From NCBI GenBank assembly GCA_000196815.1, contig FP929003.1, forward strand, positions 558,001 to 622,000: a stretch of DNA of 64,000 nt, in the 5' to 3' direction. Below are positions 1 to 7,674 of this stretch, one piece after another. Each line of letters opens with the position of its first letter. Positions within the stretch are counted from its first letter, which is position 1. The DNA is from Nitrospira defluvii (GTDB lineage Bacteria; Nitrospirota; Nitrospiria; Nitrospirales; Nitrospiraceae). The position numbers were made by a program, and so were the translations under genes. The notes below the pieces were generated by a model, which searched no databases, was not told the DNA's origin, and worked only from the letters and a program-made list of their open reading frames with translations.

Positions 1-430
1 GTCTGGTGAAGCGCGCGGTTGTCCGGCAGCAACCGAACGACACCTTCCCTCTCGGCGGTACGCGGTCCGCGTCAATGAATCCCCATCGTTCACCCAGGAG
101 GGTCGCGACTCGAGGATCCGATTCCGCAGCCGTTCGCAGTCCGGCAACGTCCGCAGCTGAGAGCACCGCCTCTTGATTGGGTGAGCGAGCGATCCCGGCG
201 CCGAGAGCGCTTCCGGCCATTTGGGGCTTGATATGCTCGGGAGATTCTTCAGACGAGAATTCCAGGATATGTCTGGTCGGGAGCTGTGCGGGGAGCGGCT
301 TCTTCGGCACGACGGTTTCAGGATCTTCCGGGCCGAAGGGGCCGCGTGAGGCGGCATCGAGACTGCAGCCTGTGGCGAGAAGGAGCAGCATCAACGCGGC
401 GGATGTCCACATGACCGGTCGAGTTCCCAT
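1..430 (-). CDS. Putative lipoprotein, partial (runs off left edge)
   Basis: The reading frame opens at an ATG at 430 and stays open to the window edge, so the 3' end is missing. The first ~20 residues are a lipoprotein-type signal (MGTRPVM then a Leu-rich stretch ending LLLATGC, Cys about residue 22), followed by a Pro/Glu-rich, low-complexity mature region. It lies 5 bp downstream of the 436-957 gene and is the last visible member of a four-gene minus-strand operon. I do not recognise a family. The final ~15 codons before the edge read better in another frame (see findings), so a frameshift or sequencing error near position 50 is possible. Function unknown; an envelope location is inferred from the signal only. 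Confidence 0.6.
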   Translation of the reverse strand, partial: MGTRPVMWTSAALMLLLLATGCSLDAASRGPFGPEDPETVVPKKPLPAQLPTRHILEFSSEESPEHIKPQMAGSALGAGIARSPNQEAVLSAADVAGLRTAAESDPRVATLLGERWGFIDADRVPPRGKVSFGCCRTTARFTR

Positions 431-435
431 ACCTC

Positions 436-957
436 TCACACCAATGCCAGCTTGCCGGCCACGCCAAGTGCCAAGCGCGAAATCTGCGCGCCCGCTTTAA
501 TGACGGCTGCGCGTTTCTTTCGCGATGCGGCATCCAACACGGCCTTCTTCATCAAATCTTTATAGCCGCTGATTTCGTCGGCGCCGAAGGGGACGATTTG
601 GGCCACGGTCTCGTTATTGAAGGTGTTGGCCAGTTGCAGGTAGAGATTGGAAATCTCTGCGGCATAGATGCCTCGTCGCAGCGGGTCGTTCTTGTAGGTC
701 TCAAATTTCTTTCGCAGCGCGGCGACGGCCTCCAGTAAGGCTGCTTGCCGGACCTTCGTATCGTCCTGGCGGCCGACGCTGAACTCCACCGCGCCCAACT
801 GATCGACCAGCACTTGCGCTTCCTCGCGGGCGTTGCCCACGCGGTCGGCCAGTTGCTCGATTTCATTGGTGGCGCTTTCTGCGGTTTCCATCAGCTGTTT
901 GATCAGATTGTCGTTGTCTCGGAGGAACGTGACCACCCCCTCGATGCTGCGATTCAT
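436..957 (-). CDS. Hypothetical helical protein, 173 aa
   Basis: Starts at ATG 957 (MNRSIEGVVTFLRDND) and encodes a 173-residue, mostly charged, helix-favouring protein. Residues ~20-60 have heptad-like spacing (MNRSIE...ETAESATNEIEQLADRVG) suggesting a coiled coil. The last ~25 residues (RLALGVAGKLALV) are hydrophobic but too short for a confident membrane segment. There is no signal peptide. It follows the 968-1678 lipoprotein by 10 bp and precedes the edge lipoprotein by 5 bp, so the three are almost certainly cotranscribed and probably act together at the envelope. No known domain is recognised. Confidence 0.65.
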   Translation of the reverse strand: MNRSIEGVVTFLRDNDNLIKQLMETAESATNEIEQLADRVGNAREEAQVLVDQLGAVEFSVGRQDDTKVRQAALLEAVAALRKKFETYKNDPLRRGIYAAEISNLYLQLANTFNNETVAQIVPFGADEISGYKDLMKKAVLDAASRKKRAAVIKAGAQISRLALGVAGKLALV

Positions 958-967
958 AGAGCCTCCG

Positions 968-1678
968 TTACTGTCCGTCGTCTTTCTTTAATCGATCGAG
1001 GAGTTCTACCAGGTCGGCGGTAAACAGTTGGGCACGATCCAGCCCGCCGATGCGCAGGATCCGTGCGCCGACCACTTCTTCCAGCGCATCGTTGACGGTA
1101 CGCGAGTGATCCAGGATCTCCATGATCTGGCCGGACCGGTTGGGGGCCTGGTCAAGGATGGCCGTGACGAACTCAGGATCGACGGATGCGAAGGCCGTTT
1201 GCTTGGCAAATCGATGCACCTGGGCATGAAGCGTCGACGTCCGTTTCCATGAGTCGTTCAGGGCATTGGCGGTATCGCGCAGACCGCAGAAATCTTCTTC
1301 AAATTGATTCCAGACCGCCTTCTCGAGTCCCTGTGCATCGGCCATGTAGATGAGACTGGTGAGGTAGGCAGCGGCGTAGGCGGCGTCTCCCTTCTTCGTG
1401 GTGAGATTCCGGAATGAGGCCAGGGCGAAGCGGTGTTTGGTTTCCTGTATCTGGAGCGATTTGAAGCTCTCGTGCAGCGAACTGCGGGCTTGTTCGAGGA
1501 ACTTGATGCGGGCCTCGGTTTCCTTCTGGAAGAGGTTGATGTTGGTCTGCGCCGCGTCGATCTTGGTGCCTTCCAGTTGAATGAGGTCGCGCACCGAACG
1601 GCTGTGGATCGAGTGGCAACCGGTGGCCATGAGGACCAGTATGACGACGGACAGTAGCCTCACGCCTCGCGTGACCAT
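968..1678 (-). CDS. Putative lipoprotein, 236 aa
   Basis: I chose the ATG at 1678 because the protein then begins with a clean lipoprotein signal (MVTRGVRLLSVVILVLMATGC, Cys about residue 21); the frame remains open upstream but reads as shadow of the neighbouring gene. The mature part is helical, with a coiled-coil-like stretch over residues ~35-80 (QTNINLFQKETEARIKFLEQ) and no recognisable catalytic motif. It sits 35 bp downstream of another lipoprotein gene (1714-2346) and 10 bp upstream of the 173-aa gene. Function unknown. A membrane-anchored structural or accessory role is inferred only. Confidence 0.65.
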   Translation of the reverse strand: MVTRGVRLLSVVILVLMATGCHSIHSRSVRDLIQLEGTKIDAAQTNINLFQKETEARIKFLEQARSSLHESFKSLQIQETKHRFALASFRNLTTKKGDAAYAAAYLTSLIYMADAQGLEKAVWNQFEEDFCGLRDTANALNDSWKRTSTLHAQVHRFAKQTAFASVDPEFVTAILDQAPNRSGQIMEILDHSRTVNDALEEVVGARILRIGGLDRAQLFTADLVELLDRLKKDDGQ

Positions 1679-1713
1679 GGAGGGCTCCTTCTTCCGGCCG
1701 GCTGTGCGGCGGA

Positions 1714-2346
1714 TCATCGGCGCACCGTGCGGAGCGCGTCGGCAAGCGACTGGGTGTCGTTCCGGCTGAGGGTGACGTCGATGTCCAGGTATTGCTTGAT
1801 GATGCCGTTGATCCGGCGAAGTGCTTCGACATTGTTCCGGTACTGGTCGAATGCCGTGAGATCGAGGGCCTGTGGGGCCTTGGAATCGGAGGCCACGCGC
1901 TGTTCGATCCGGGAGATCAGTTCGGGAATTTGCTGGATGAGATGACTCATGTCCCCGGAGCCGGCGAGAAAAACAGGCTGCCCGTTCCCGCCTTTGCGTT
2001 CGGGGAGAGATTTGAGGCGCATGGCATTGATCACAGCCAGGACATCGGGGCCCAGCACCTCGGCATCGTCGTCGGCGAGGGTGGCGTCCGAGATGTCGGT
2101 CAGGCGGGGATTGGTCGTGGCCCACTGCAAGGCCAGATCCAGTTTGAGGCGGGTCTGAACATAGCGGAACCACTGTACGTGGCGGCTGTTGATATTGCCG
2201 ACCAGTTCCCGATACTGCTGCATGAGCTGTTCATTTTCGGTATAGGCCCGGTCCTTGGCCGCCAGCGCCTGCTTGACCTCCGGCGGGGTGGTGCAAGCGG
2301 CGAGCGACGCGAAGACCAGTATGGAAGCGATGCGCAACATCCTCAT
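1714..2346 (-). CDS. Putative lipoprotein, 210 aa (first gene of operon)
   Basis: Begins at ATG 2346 (MRMLRIASILVFASLAAC), a textbook lipobox LAAC with Cys at residue 18. A strong Shine-Dalgarno (GGGGAGG) lies about 8 bases upstream of this ATG and settles the start although the frame is open further up. The mature protein is helical (TTPPEVKQALAAKDRAYTEN...), with a central low-complexity segment and a C-terminal helical region. It leads the minus-strand operon of lipoproteins and helical proteins down to position 1. No family recognised. Confidence 0.65.
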   Translation of the reverse strand: MRMLRIASILVFASLAACTTPPEVKQALAAKDRAYTENEQLMQQYRELVGNINSRHVQWFRYVQTRLKLDLALQWATTNPRLTDISDATLADDDAEVLGPDVLAVINAMRLKSLPERKGGNGQPVFLAGSGDMSHLIQQIPELISRIEQRVASDSKAPQALDLTAFDQYRNNVEALRRINGIIKQYLDIDVTLSRNDTQSLADALRTVRR

Positions 2347-2706
2347 CGGGATGCCTCCCCATTGTCGTCTTAAGTCGGATGCCCGAAGAGAGACGCAAAC
2401 TACGTACCTGACAAGCAGCGATTTCTCCGCTGTCGAACGAGTGGCAAAAACCCAATATTCGAAGAGAAAGTGTGCCTGTTCCACTGTGAAGCATCGCCGG
2501 TGAGGCGGATCAAGCGTACCTATTCAGATACGGGTGTATCGAACCCAATACAGTGTATGCGAAGTCCCCGTCGGTATTGCGTTAGCCCGCATCATTCATG
2601 ACGGTTCGTCGCGAAATCGTCGAGCCACATCGCCAGCCCGTCGGCCGAGGGCTCGTCGCAGGAGCGGATCGGCGATTCTAGTAGGAGCGCTCATGAATAG
2701 TGTGGG
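2347..2706. other. Intergenic region, 360 bp
   Basis: Separates the 3' end of uvrC from the start of the lipoprotein operon; both are on the minus strand. It carries the Shine-Dalgarno of the 1714-2346 gene at its left end and should hold the operon promoter. I see no convincing -35/-10 pair, RNA gene or open frame with coding character. Confidence 0.4.
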
Positions 2707-4515
2707 CTAGGACGGGGTGAGGGCTTTACGTAGGGCGGCGACGGTGGAGATATCGAGGCCGGCGGAGCGGAGTTCATCGTCGGTGGCGGTGGCGACCCGT
2801 TGGAGGCTGCCGAATTGCTTCAGAAGTCGCTTGCGGCGAATGGTGCCGATGCCGGCGATCTGGTCGAGTTCGGATGAGAGCAAGGCCTTGCCGCGCAACT
2901 TCCGGTGATAGGTCAGGGCGAAGCGATGGGCTTCGTCGCGAATGCGCTGGACCAGGTGGGTGGCGGGGGAGGTCGGCCGCAGGACAATGGGATTTTTCCG
3001 GCCGGGGAGAAAGATCCGTTCGTCTTTCTCGCCACGGGCCTTGGCGAGGCCCATGATCGGAATCTGGTCCTGTCCGACCTGTTTCAAGCCTTCGAGCGCG
3101 GCGCTCAATTGGCCCAGCCCGCCATCAATGAGGATCAGGTCCGGACGGGCGAGATCTTCGGTCGCGCCATACCGCCGCATCACGGCTTCCTGCATACTCG
3201 CAAAGTCGTTGGCTCCCTCCACCGTCTGAATCCTGAATTTGCGATAATCGGATTTCTTGGCCTCCCCGTCTTCCCACACGACCAGCGAGGCCACCGATTG
3301 ATTGCCCATGATGTTCGAAATGTCGAAGCCTTCGATGCGGCGTGGAACTGCGTCGAGGCGAAGCAGGCGTTTGAGTTCAGCCGTCGCCTGCCGATCCAAA
3401 GCCTCATTGCGGAGATGATCGGCAATGGCCGCCGCGGCATTCTCCTCTGCGAGGAGGACCAGTTGATGCTTGGTACCCCGTTCCGGCGCCAGGAGACGCA
3501 CGCTGTCGCCCCGTTTTCCGCTCAGCCACCGTTCGATGAGCGGGGCCTCGTCGAGGGTCGTGGGGAGCAGCAATTCCTTGGGCGGTTGTCCTTCCTTGTT
3601 GTAGAGCTGCTCGATGGCTGAGCGCACGAGTTCCTCGTCGCTTGAATCGGCGGATTGAGGCCAGAAGAAATCCTTACGTCCGATCAACAGGCCTCCGCGC
3701 ACGAACAGGAGCTGGAGATCCGCAGCAGTGCCCTGACGGGCTAATCCGATCACATCCTGGTCGGTCGTGCTGACTTGGGTGATGCGCTGCTTTTCCAACG
3801 TGCGCTCGACGTTAAAGAGGCGATTCCGCAGCCGGGCCGCTTCCTCGAACTCTTCCCGTTCCGCTGCCCGCTCCATGTCCTCGCGCAGGCTGTCCAGCAG
3901 CTCTCGGTCCCGCCCTTCGAGAAACTGGCGAACCTGTTTCACGATCTGGTGGTACTCGTCTCGCGACTGGTTGCCGGTGCAGGGGGCCATGCAGCGTTTG
4001 ATCTCGAACTCGATGCAGGCCCGGTCGGCCCGGCCGTCGATCTCGATTTCGCAGGTGGCCAACGGAAACGCCTTGCGAATGACCTTCAGTGTCTCGCGGA
4101 GCGCCCCGGCCGGAGTGTAAGGACCGTAGTAGAGCGCCCCGTCTTTTTGTACCCGCCGGACGATGGAGAGGCGCGGAAAGTTCTCTTTGATCGGCAGGCG
4201 CAGATAAGGGTACTGCTTGTCGTCACGCAGGACGATATTGAAACGCGGCCGGTGGCGCTTGATCAGATTGCTTTCGAGGATCAGGGCTTCCAGCTCGGAG
4301 CGGGTCACGATGGTTTCGAGGTCGGCGATCTCGTTGACGAGCACGGCGGTCTTCGGCGTCTGGTCGCTGCCTCTCTGGAAGTAGGAGCGGACCCGGTCGG
4401 CCAACACGGCGGCTTTTCCGACATAGAGGATCTCCCGTTTCGCGTTCCGAAACAGGTAGCAGCCCGGTTGACCGGGCAGGTGATCGAGCTTGGATTGGAG
4501 CGCGTCAGTCGTCAT
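2707..4515 (-). CDS. uvrC: UvrABC excinuclease subunit C
   Basis: 602 aa, the usual length for UvrC, which makes the 3' and 5' incisions flanking a lesion in nucleotide excision repair together with UvrA and UvrB. Visible parts in order: N-terminal GIY-YIG nuclease (residues ~14-95, GQPGCYLFRN...ILYVGKA), the Cys-containing middle region (CIEFEIKRCMAPC, ~165), a UVR UvrB-binding helix pair (~200-235, EREEFEEAARLRNRLF), the RNase H-like nuclease (from ~390, FDISNIMGNQSVASLV ... LILIDGGLGQLSAA) and C-terminal helix-hairpin-helix (IAGIGTIRRKRLLKQFGS, ~550-570). The start is ATG 4515. It appears to be a single transcription unit; a repeat element and dapF-like gene lie upstream. Confidence 0.97.
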   Translation of the reverse strand: MTTDALQSKLDHLPGQPGCYLFRNAKREILYVGKAAVLADRVRSYFQRGSDQTPKTAVLVNEIADLETIVTRSELEALILESNLIKRHRPRFNIVLRDDKQYPYLRLPIKENFPRLSIVRRVQKDGALYYGPYTPAGALRETLKVIRKAFPLATCEIEIDGRADRACIEFEIKRCMAPCTGNQSRDEYHQIVKQVRQFLEGRDRELLDSLREDMERAAEREEFEEAARLRNRLFNVERTLEKQRITQVSTTDQDVIGLARQGTAADLQLLFVRGGLLIGRKDFFWPQSADSSDEELVRSAIEQLYNKEGQPPKELLLPTTLDEAPLIERWLSGKRGDSVRLLAPERGTKHQLVLLAEENAAAAIADHLRNEALDRQATAELKRLLRLDAVPRRIEGFDISNIMGNQSVASLVVWEDGEAKKSDYRKFRIQTVEGANDFASMQEAVMRRYGATEDLARPDLILIDGGLGQLSAALEGLKQVGQDQIPIMGLAKARGEKDERIFLPGRKNPIVLRPTSPATHLVQRIRDEAHRFALTYHRKLRGKALLSSELDQIAGIGTIRRKRLLKQFGSLQRVATATDDELRSAGLDISTVAALRKALTPS

Positions 4516-4665
4516 GCATCAACCGTCCCTCGGCAGGATACCAAGAATTCGACTGAGGGCTCCAGAAGGGGGGAGCCGACGACCGTAGCAGGTTGTTGAA
4601 ACATCACCTCAACAGCGCCGACTTATCAAAGTGCTGGGTGTCAAGGGCAGGGTCAGAAACCCTCA

Positions 4666-4789
4666 CAGGATGCTCAAAGAGGCCGTCCAGCAAGGCCGCA
4701 GCGAGTGAAGATCCGAGGCGTACCCTCGGCGGTACGTTGAGGGTCTGAACAATGCGAGAACGAAGCTGGCGGACTGTTTCAGCATCCTG
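4666..4789 (+). repeat. Palindromic intergenic repeat, copy 1 (~124 bp)
   Basis: Bounded by CAGGATGCTCAAA and TTTCAGCATCCTG, which are near-perfect inverted ends. The interior holds AAGGCCGCAGCGAG, GGTACGTTGAGGGTCTGAA and CGAGAACGAAGC. Related copies occur at 6256-6379 (opposite orientation) and 39542-39664. It abuts the stop codon of the dapF-like gene at 4792. There is no coding capacity; a REP- or MITE-like non-autonomous element is the likely nature. Confidence 0.8.
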
Positions 4790-4791
4790 TT

Positions 4792-5661
4792 TCAGCGCAG
4801 CGTTCGCACAAACGATGGACTCAGAGCGCCTCGGGCGACCTCTGCCACCGGGCCTTTCATCGTTAGGCTGAAGTCCCGGGCGACTTCGATGTTGAGCGTG
4901 CCGCCGGGCATCTTGACCGTGACCGGTCCCTTCACCAGCCCGAGACGGACGGCGGCGCTGGCAGCCGCGCAGGAAGACGATCCGGAGGCCTGCGTTTCTC
5001 CGGCACCGCGTTCCCAGATCAGAATAAAGATTTCTTTGGGGCCGGTGGGCACCGCAAGTTGGACGTTGGTCCGTTTCGGGAAGAGAGGATGGTTTTCGAG
5101 CACAGGCCCCAGTGCGAGGAGCTCTTCCCTCGTCCAGGTTTCGCCGGCTTGTTTGAAAATCACGCAGTGAGGATTGCCGACGCTGACGCCGGTGAATTGC
5201 AGCGCACGTCCGGCGGCTTCGATAGGCTGCTGGATCAGTTCATCGACGGAGAGCGTGCAGGGAAGGGCACTCGGTTGAAACGTCGCCCGGCCCATCTCGA
5301 CCGTGGCGGCAGCGGCATCGCCGTGGCGGTCGATATGGAGGGCAATGGAGACCAAGCCCCCTTTGGTTTCGACGGTGAAGGCTCGTTTTTTGGTTTTGCC
5401 GGTGGCATGCAGGTAGCGGGCGAAGATGCGCAGGCCATTGCCGGATTTTTCCGCCTCGCTGCCGTCAGGATTGTAGATGCGCAGGCCGAAGTCGGCTTTT
5501 TTCGACGGGACCAGCGCCAGGATCCCGTCGCTTCCCAGTCCCCAGTGGCGATCGCAGATGCCGCGGATTTTGCCGGGGGTGAGTGTAAACGTCAGTTCCG
5601 TGGGATCCATCACCACATAGTCGTTGCCGAGTCCGTGTCCGCGGAAAAACCCGTTCTTCAT
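4792..5661 (-). CDS. dapF: DapF-fold epimerase with Ser in place of both catalytic Cys
   Basis: 289 aa, with the full-length two-lobed diaminopimelate epimerase pattern: N-terminal FFRGHGLGNDYVVMDP, DGSEAEKSGNGLR (~residues 67-78), a VGNPHCVIF block (~161-169), PKRTNVQLA (~195-203) and the ERGAGETQASGSSSC block (~217-231). In DAP epimerase, which interconverts LL- and meso-diaminopimelate for lysine and peptidoglycan, the general acid/base pair is two cysteines, in xCGNGxR and ACGTGA. Here the codons are TCC in both places, giving Ser73 and Ser226. The protein may therefore be a weak epimerase, an eliminase/isomerase-like relative, or a variant subfamily using Ser. The family assignment is firm and the exact activity is not; the gene symbol is by homology. 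Confidence 0.75.
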   Translation of the reverse strand: MKNGFFRGHGLGNDYVVMDPTELTFTLTPGKIRGICDRHWGLGSDGILALVPSKKADFGLRIYNPDGSEAEKSGNGLRIFARYLHATGKTKKRAFTVETKGGLVSIALHIDRHGDAAAATVEMGRATFQPSALPCTLSVDELIQQPIEAAGRALQFTGVSVGNPHCVIFKQAGETWTREELLALGPVLENHPLFPKRTNVQLAVPTGPKEIFILIWERGAGETQASGSSSCAAASAAVRLGLVKGPVTVKMPGGTLNIEVARDFSLTMKGPVAEVARGALSPSFVRTLR

Positions 5662-5676
5662 CTGCGTCTCCTTCTC

Positions 5677-5838
5677 ATCGTTCGTCGCTCGTGAAACGTG
5701 AAGCGAGGAGACAATACTTGGACGGATTCGGATTCGTCAATGGGGTCGTGTGCGCGGTAGGCAGCCTGGCAGGGACAATCAGGGGGGCAGATCACGCTCC
5801 AAGGACGAGCGACGCTTCACGAGCGACGAACGACGGAT
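5677..5838. repeat. Inverted GTGAAGCG-type intergenic repeat
   Basis: The left arm (5677-5705, ATCGTTCGTCGCTCGTGAAA...) and right arm (5811-5838, GACGCTTCACGAGCGACGAA...) are inverted copies of one another separated by ~105 bp. The same arm sequence recurs in nuo operon gaps at 20237, 21643, 24601 and 25075. Its right arm ends directly at the stop of the glyoxalase-fold gene. A long-range hairpin in the transcript is possible. Confidence 0.7.
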
Positions 5839-5839
5839 A

Positions 5840-6238
5840 TCACACCAGTGCCGTACCTGGCGGGCGTTCGATGAGTTCCACTTCATAACCGTCCGGCGCA
5901 TCGATAAAAATGAAACGGCTACCGGAGGAGGTCTTGGTCGGGCCGTCGGTGATTTTCACTTGCTTGGCGTCCAGCGCCCGGATCGTGTCGTCCAGGTTCT
6001 CGACCTGAAAGGCGAGGTGCACCAGATCTTCCTGCACGGTCACCGGCCCGCTGGCGGGAAAGCTGCAGAGTTCGATGAGTTCTTCACTATTCGGAACTTT
6101 GAGAAACGCGAGGTGGGACCCCCGCGGCGAGACCTTGCGCTCCAACACCTCCAGGCCCAATACGTGCTGATAAAATCGGATCGTTTGATCCATGTCGCTG
6201 ACCCGCATGCGGGTGTGGAGGAGCTTTGTGACGCGCAT
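5840..6238 (-). CDS. Glyoxalase I-like VOC-fold protein
   Basis: 132 aa, typical for lactoylglutathione lyase-type vicinal oxygen chelate proteins. Two beta-alpha-beta-beta-beta modules are visible: residues ~3-62 (LLHTRMRVSDMDQTIRFYQ ... EELIELC) and ~71-127 (DLVHLAFQVENLDDTIRAL ... YEVELIE). The four expected metal ligands can be placed as His8, the Glu of ELIEL (~55-57), His75 and the Glu of VELIE (~123). Glyoxalase I isomerises the hemithioacetal of methylglyoxal and glutathione, but VOC relatives have varied substrates, so only the fold and metal site are secure. The start ATG 6238 has an AGGAG 8 bases upstream. Cytoplasmic, probably monocistronic between two repeat elements. Confidence 0.85.
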   Translation of the reverse strand: MRVTKLLHTRMRVSDMDQTIRFYQHVLGLEVLERKVSPRGSHLAFLKVPNSEELIELCSFPASGPVTVQEDLVHLAFQVENLDDTIRALDAKQVKITDGPTKTSSGSRFIFIDAPDGYEVELIERPPGTALV

Positions 6239-6255
6239 TCTTGGTACTCCTTTGT

Positions 6256-6379
6256 CGGCTGCTGAAAACAGTCCCCAGCGGCGTTCTCAGTCCTTCGAAC
6301 CCCTCAACGTACCCTGCCCGCGTACGCCTCGGGCTTCGCACTCCTTGCGGCCTTGCTGGAAACTGTTTTGAGCAGCCTG
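6256..6379 (-). repeat. Palindromic intergenic repeat, copy 2 (~124 bp)
   Basis: Read on the minus strand it runs from CAGGCTGCTCAAAACAG to TTTTCAGCAGCCG and contains CAGCAAGGCCGCAAG and GGTACGTTGAGGGG, matching the copies at 4666-4789 and 39542-39664 in order and spacing. The terminal inverted ends have compensating changes (GGATGCT to GGCTGCT on both sides), consistent with selection on a paired structure. It lies between the GNAT and glyoxalase-fold genes. Confidence 0.75.
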
Positions 6380-6421
6380 TGACAGTTCTGCAAGAGAATG
6401 AAACCCCTGGGACCTGTCATT

Positions 6422-6913
6422 CTATGTTGTTCTCGACGGCCCGGTCGTCTTGCGCAGCAGAATCTCGGCGTAGCCGGGAATGAGAAAGTTCGGCATGGGG
6501 CCGATTTCCTTGTAGCCCTGCTTGCGGTAGAAGGCTCGCGCGGCCTCGTTAAAGTCCGACACGCAGGCAAACATATTGTTGGCCCGCGCGAACGTCAGGG
6601 ATTCGACATGGGTCAAGAGCCGGCTGCCCAATCCTCGCCCTACGGCCGACGGGGAGATCCCGAGCAGTTCCAGATAATCCCCGAACAGGAATTTCCTGCG
6701 CACGATGGCAATGCCCAACACGTTCCCTTCGATTTCCAGTACGAATGTGTCTCGCCCTGCAGGGAGCGGCGCAAAGATGCGGTTCCAATCGACGGCCGTG
6801 AAGCCGAGCCGTTTCCAGGGGTCGGAGCCGGTGAGGATCTCGATCACCGGATCGCGATCCTCCGCTCGCATGTCGCGAATTATGGTGCGGGTATGACTGT
6901 CGATTGGTTGCAT
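6422..6913 (-). CDS. GNAT-family N-acetyltransferase
   Basis: 163 aa with the GNAT core: beta strands and the acetyl-CoA pyrophosphate-binding loop VGRGLGSRLLTHVE (Q/RxxGxG/A-type, ~residues 104-117), followed by the AFYRKQGYKEIGP segment (~138-150) characteristic of the C-terminal half. Proteins of this layout acetylate ribosomal protein N-termini (RimI-like), small amines or antibiotics; the substrate cannot be read from the sequence. Its 5' end (6913) overlaps the 3' end of the polysaccharide deacetylase gene (6880) by 34 bp on the same strand, so the two are translationally linked. Soluble and cytoplasmic (no signal). Confidence 0.85.
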   Translation of the reverse strand: MQPIDSHTRTIIRDMRAEDRDPVIEILTGSDPWKRLGFTAVDWNRIFAPLPAGRDTFVLEIEGNVLGIAIVRRKFLFGDYLELLGISPSAVGRGLGSRLLTHVESLTFARANNMFACVSDFNEAARAFYRKQGYKEIGPMPNFLIPGYAEILLRKTTGPSRTT

Positions 6914-7602
6914 CGTAAGAGGTCCGATACGGTCATCGGGGTCAGGCCTTTGGCCGGCAACAGGGTGGCGACCAGGGTTTCGGTCACTTCACGGGTATGT
7001 TTGCCCTTGCCGTTGGCATGCATGACGATGACACTGCCCGGTTTCATACGTTTCTGAACACGAGCCACGATCGCTTCTGCGGTCAGTGTCGGGTCGGGAT
7101 CGCCGGATTCGATATTCCACAGGATGAACTTGAGCCCGAGGGCTTTCACGGCTTCGACCGTGTGGTCGTTATATTCTCCATAGGGCGGCCGGAACAGGGC
7201 GGCGGGGCGACCGTACTTGGACTTGAGCAGGCGCACCGGTCCCATAATTTCCTGTTGCTGTTCCTCGACCTCGTGCATCGGCAAATGGGCATGTACCTCG
7301 CCGTGGGTGCCGATTTCGAAAAACGGCACAGCGAGCAGCATCTTGACCTCGGCATCGTGTTTAGCCATCCAGCGGCCGGACATGAAAAACGTCGCCGGCA
7401 CCTTATGCTCGATGAGAAAGTCGGTCAGCTCACGGTCGAATCCGGATGCCGTGCGCACGGGGCACAGATCATAGGTCAAAGCCACGGCAGGGCATGAAGC
7501 CGGGCCTGCCTTGATGACCTGCGCTTCCACAGGAAGGGCCTGCAGGGCGAGTGCCATGCCGCAGATCGCCGACAGTCTGATCCAGAACTGCTTGCCACGC
7601 AT
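6880..7602 (-). CDS. Secreted polysaccharide deacetylase (NodB homology)
   Basis: 240 aa from ATG 7602; the start is chosen because it gives an N-terminal signal peptide (MRGKQFWIRLSAICGMALAL...VEA). The NodB domain follows: motif 1 is altered (VALTYDLCPV, ~residues 41-50, with one Asp where TFDD is usual), motif 2 is EIGTHGEVHAHL (~97-108; the His-x3/4-His metal pair), motif 3 is LFRPPYGEYN (~136-145), and a late HANGKG (~198) supplies the catalytic His region. The family removes N-acetyl groups from chitin-like polymers or peptidoglycan in a metal-dependent reaction. The reduced motif 1 leaves activity uncertain. It is divergently transcribed from the site-2-protease gene across 72 bp and overlaps the downstream GNAT gene. 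Confidence 0.85.
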   Translation of the reverse strand: MRGKQFWIRLSAICGMALALQALPVEAQVIKAGPASCPAVALTYDLCPVRTASGFDRELTDFLIEHKVPATFFMSGRWMAKHDAEVKMLLAVPFFEIGTHGEVHAHLPMHEVEEQQQEIMGPVRLLKSKYGRPAALFRPPYGEYNDHTVEAVKALGLKFILWNIESGDPDPTLTAEAIVARVQKRMKPGSVIVMHANGKGKHTREVTETLVATLLPAKGLTPMTVSDLLRCNQSTVIPAP

Positions 7603-7674
7603 GGGCGCAGTATACCCGAAGGCACGAAGCGGCGATAGTTGACGCTCTGTCCGGGTGGCTGCTACGGTGAAACC

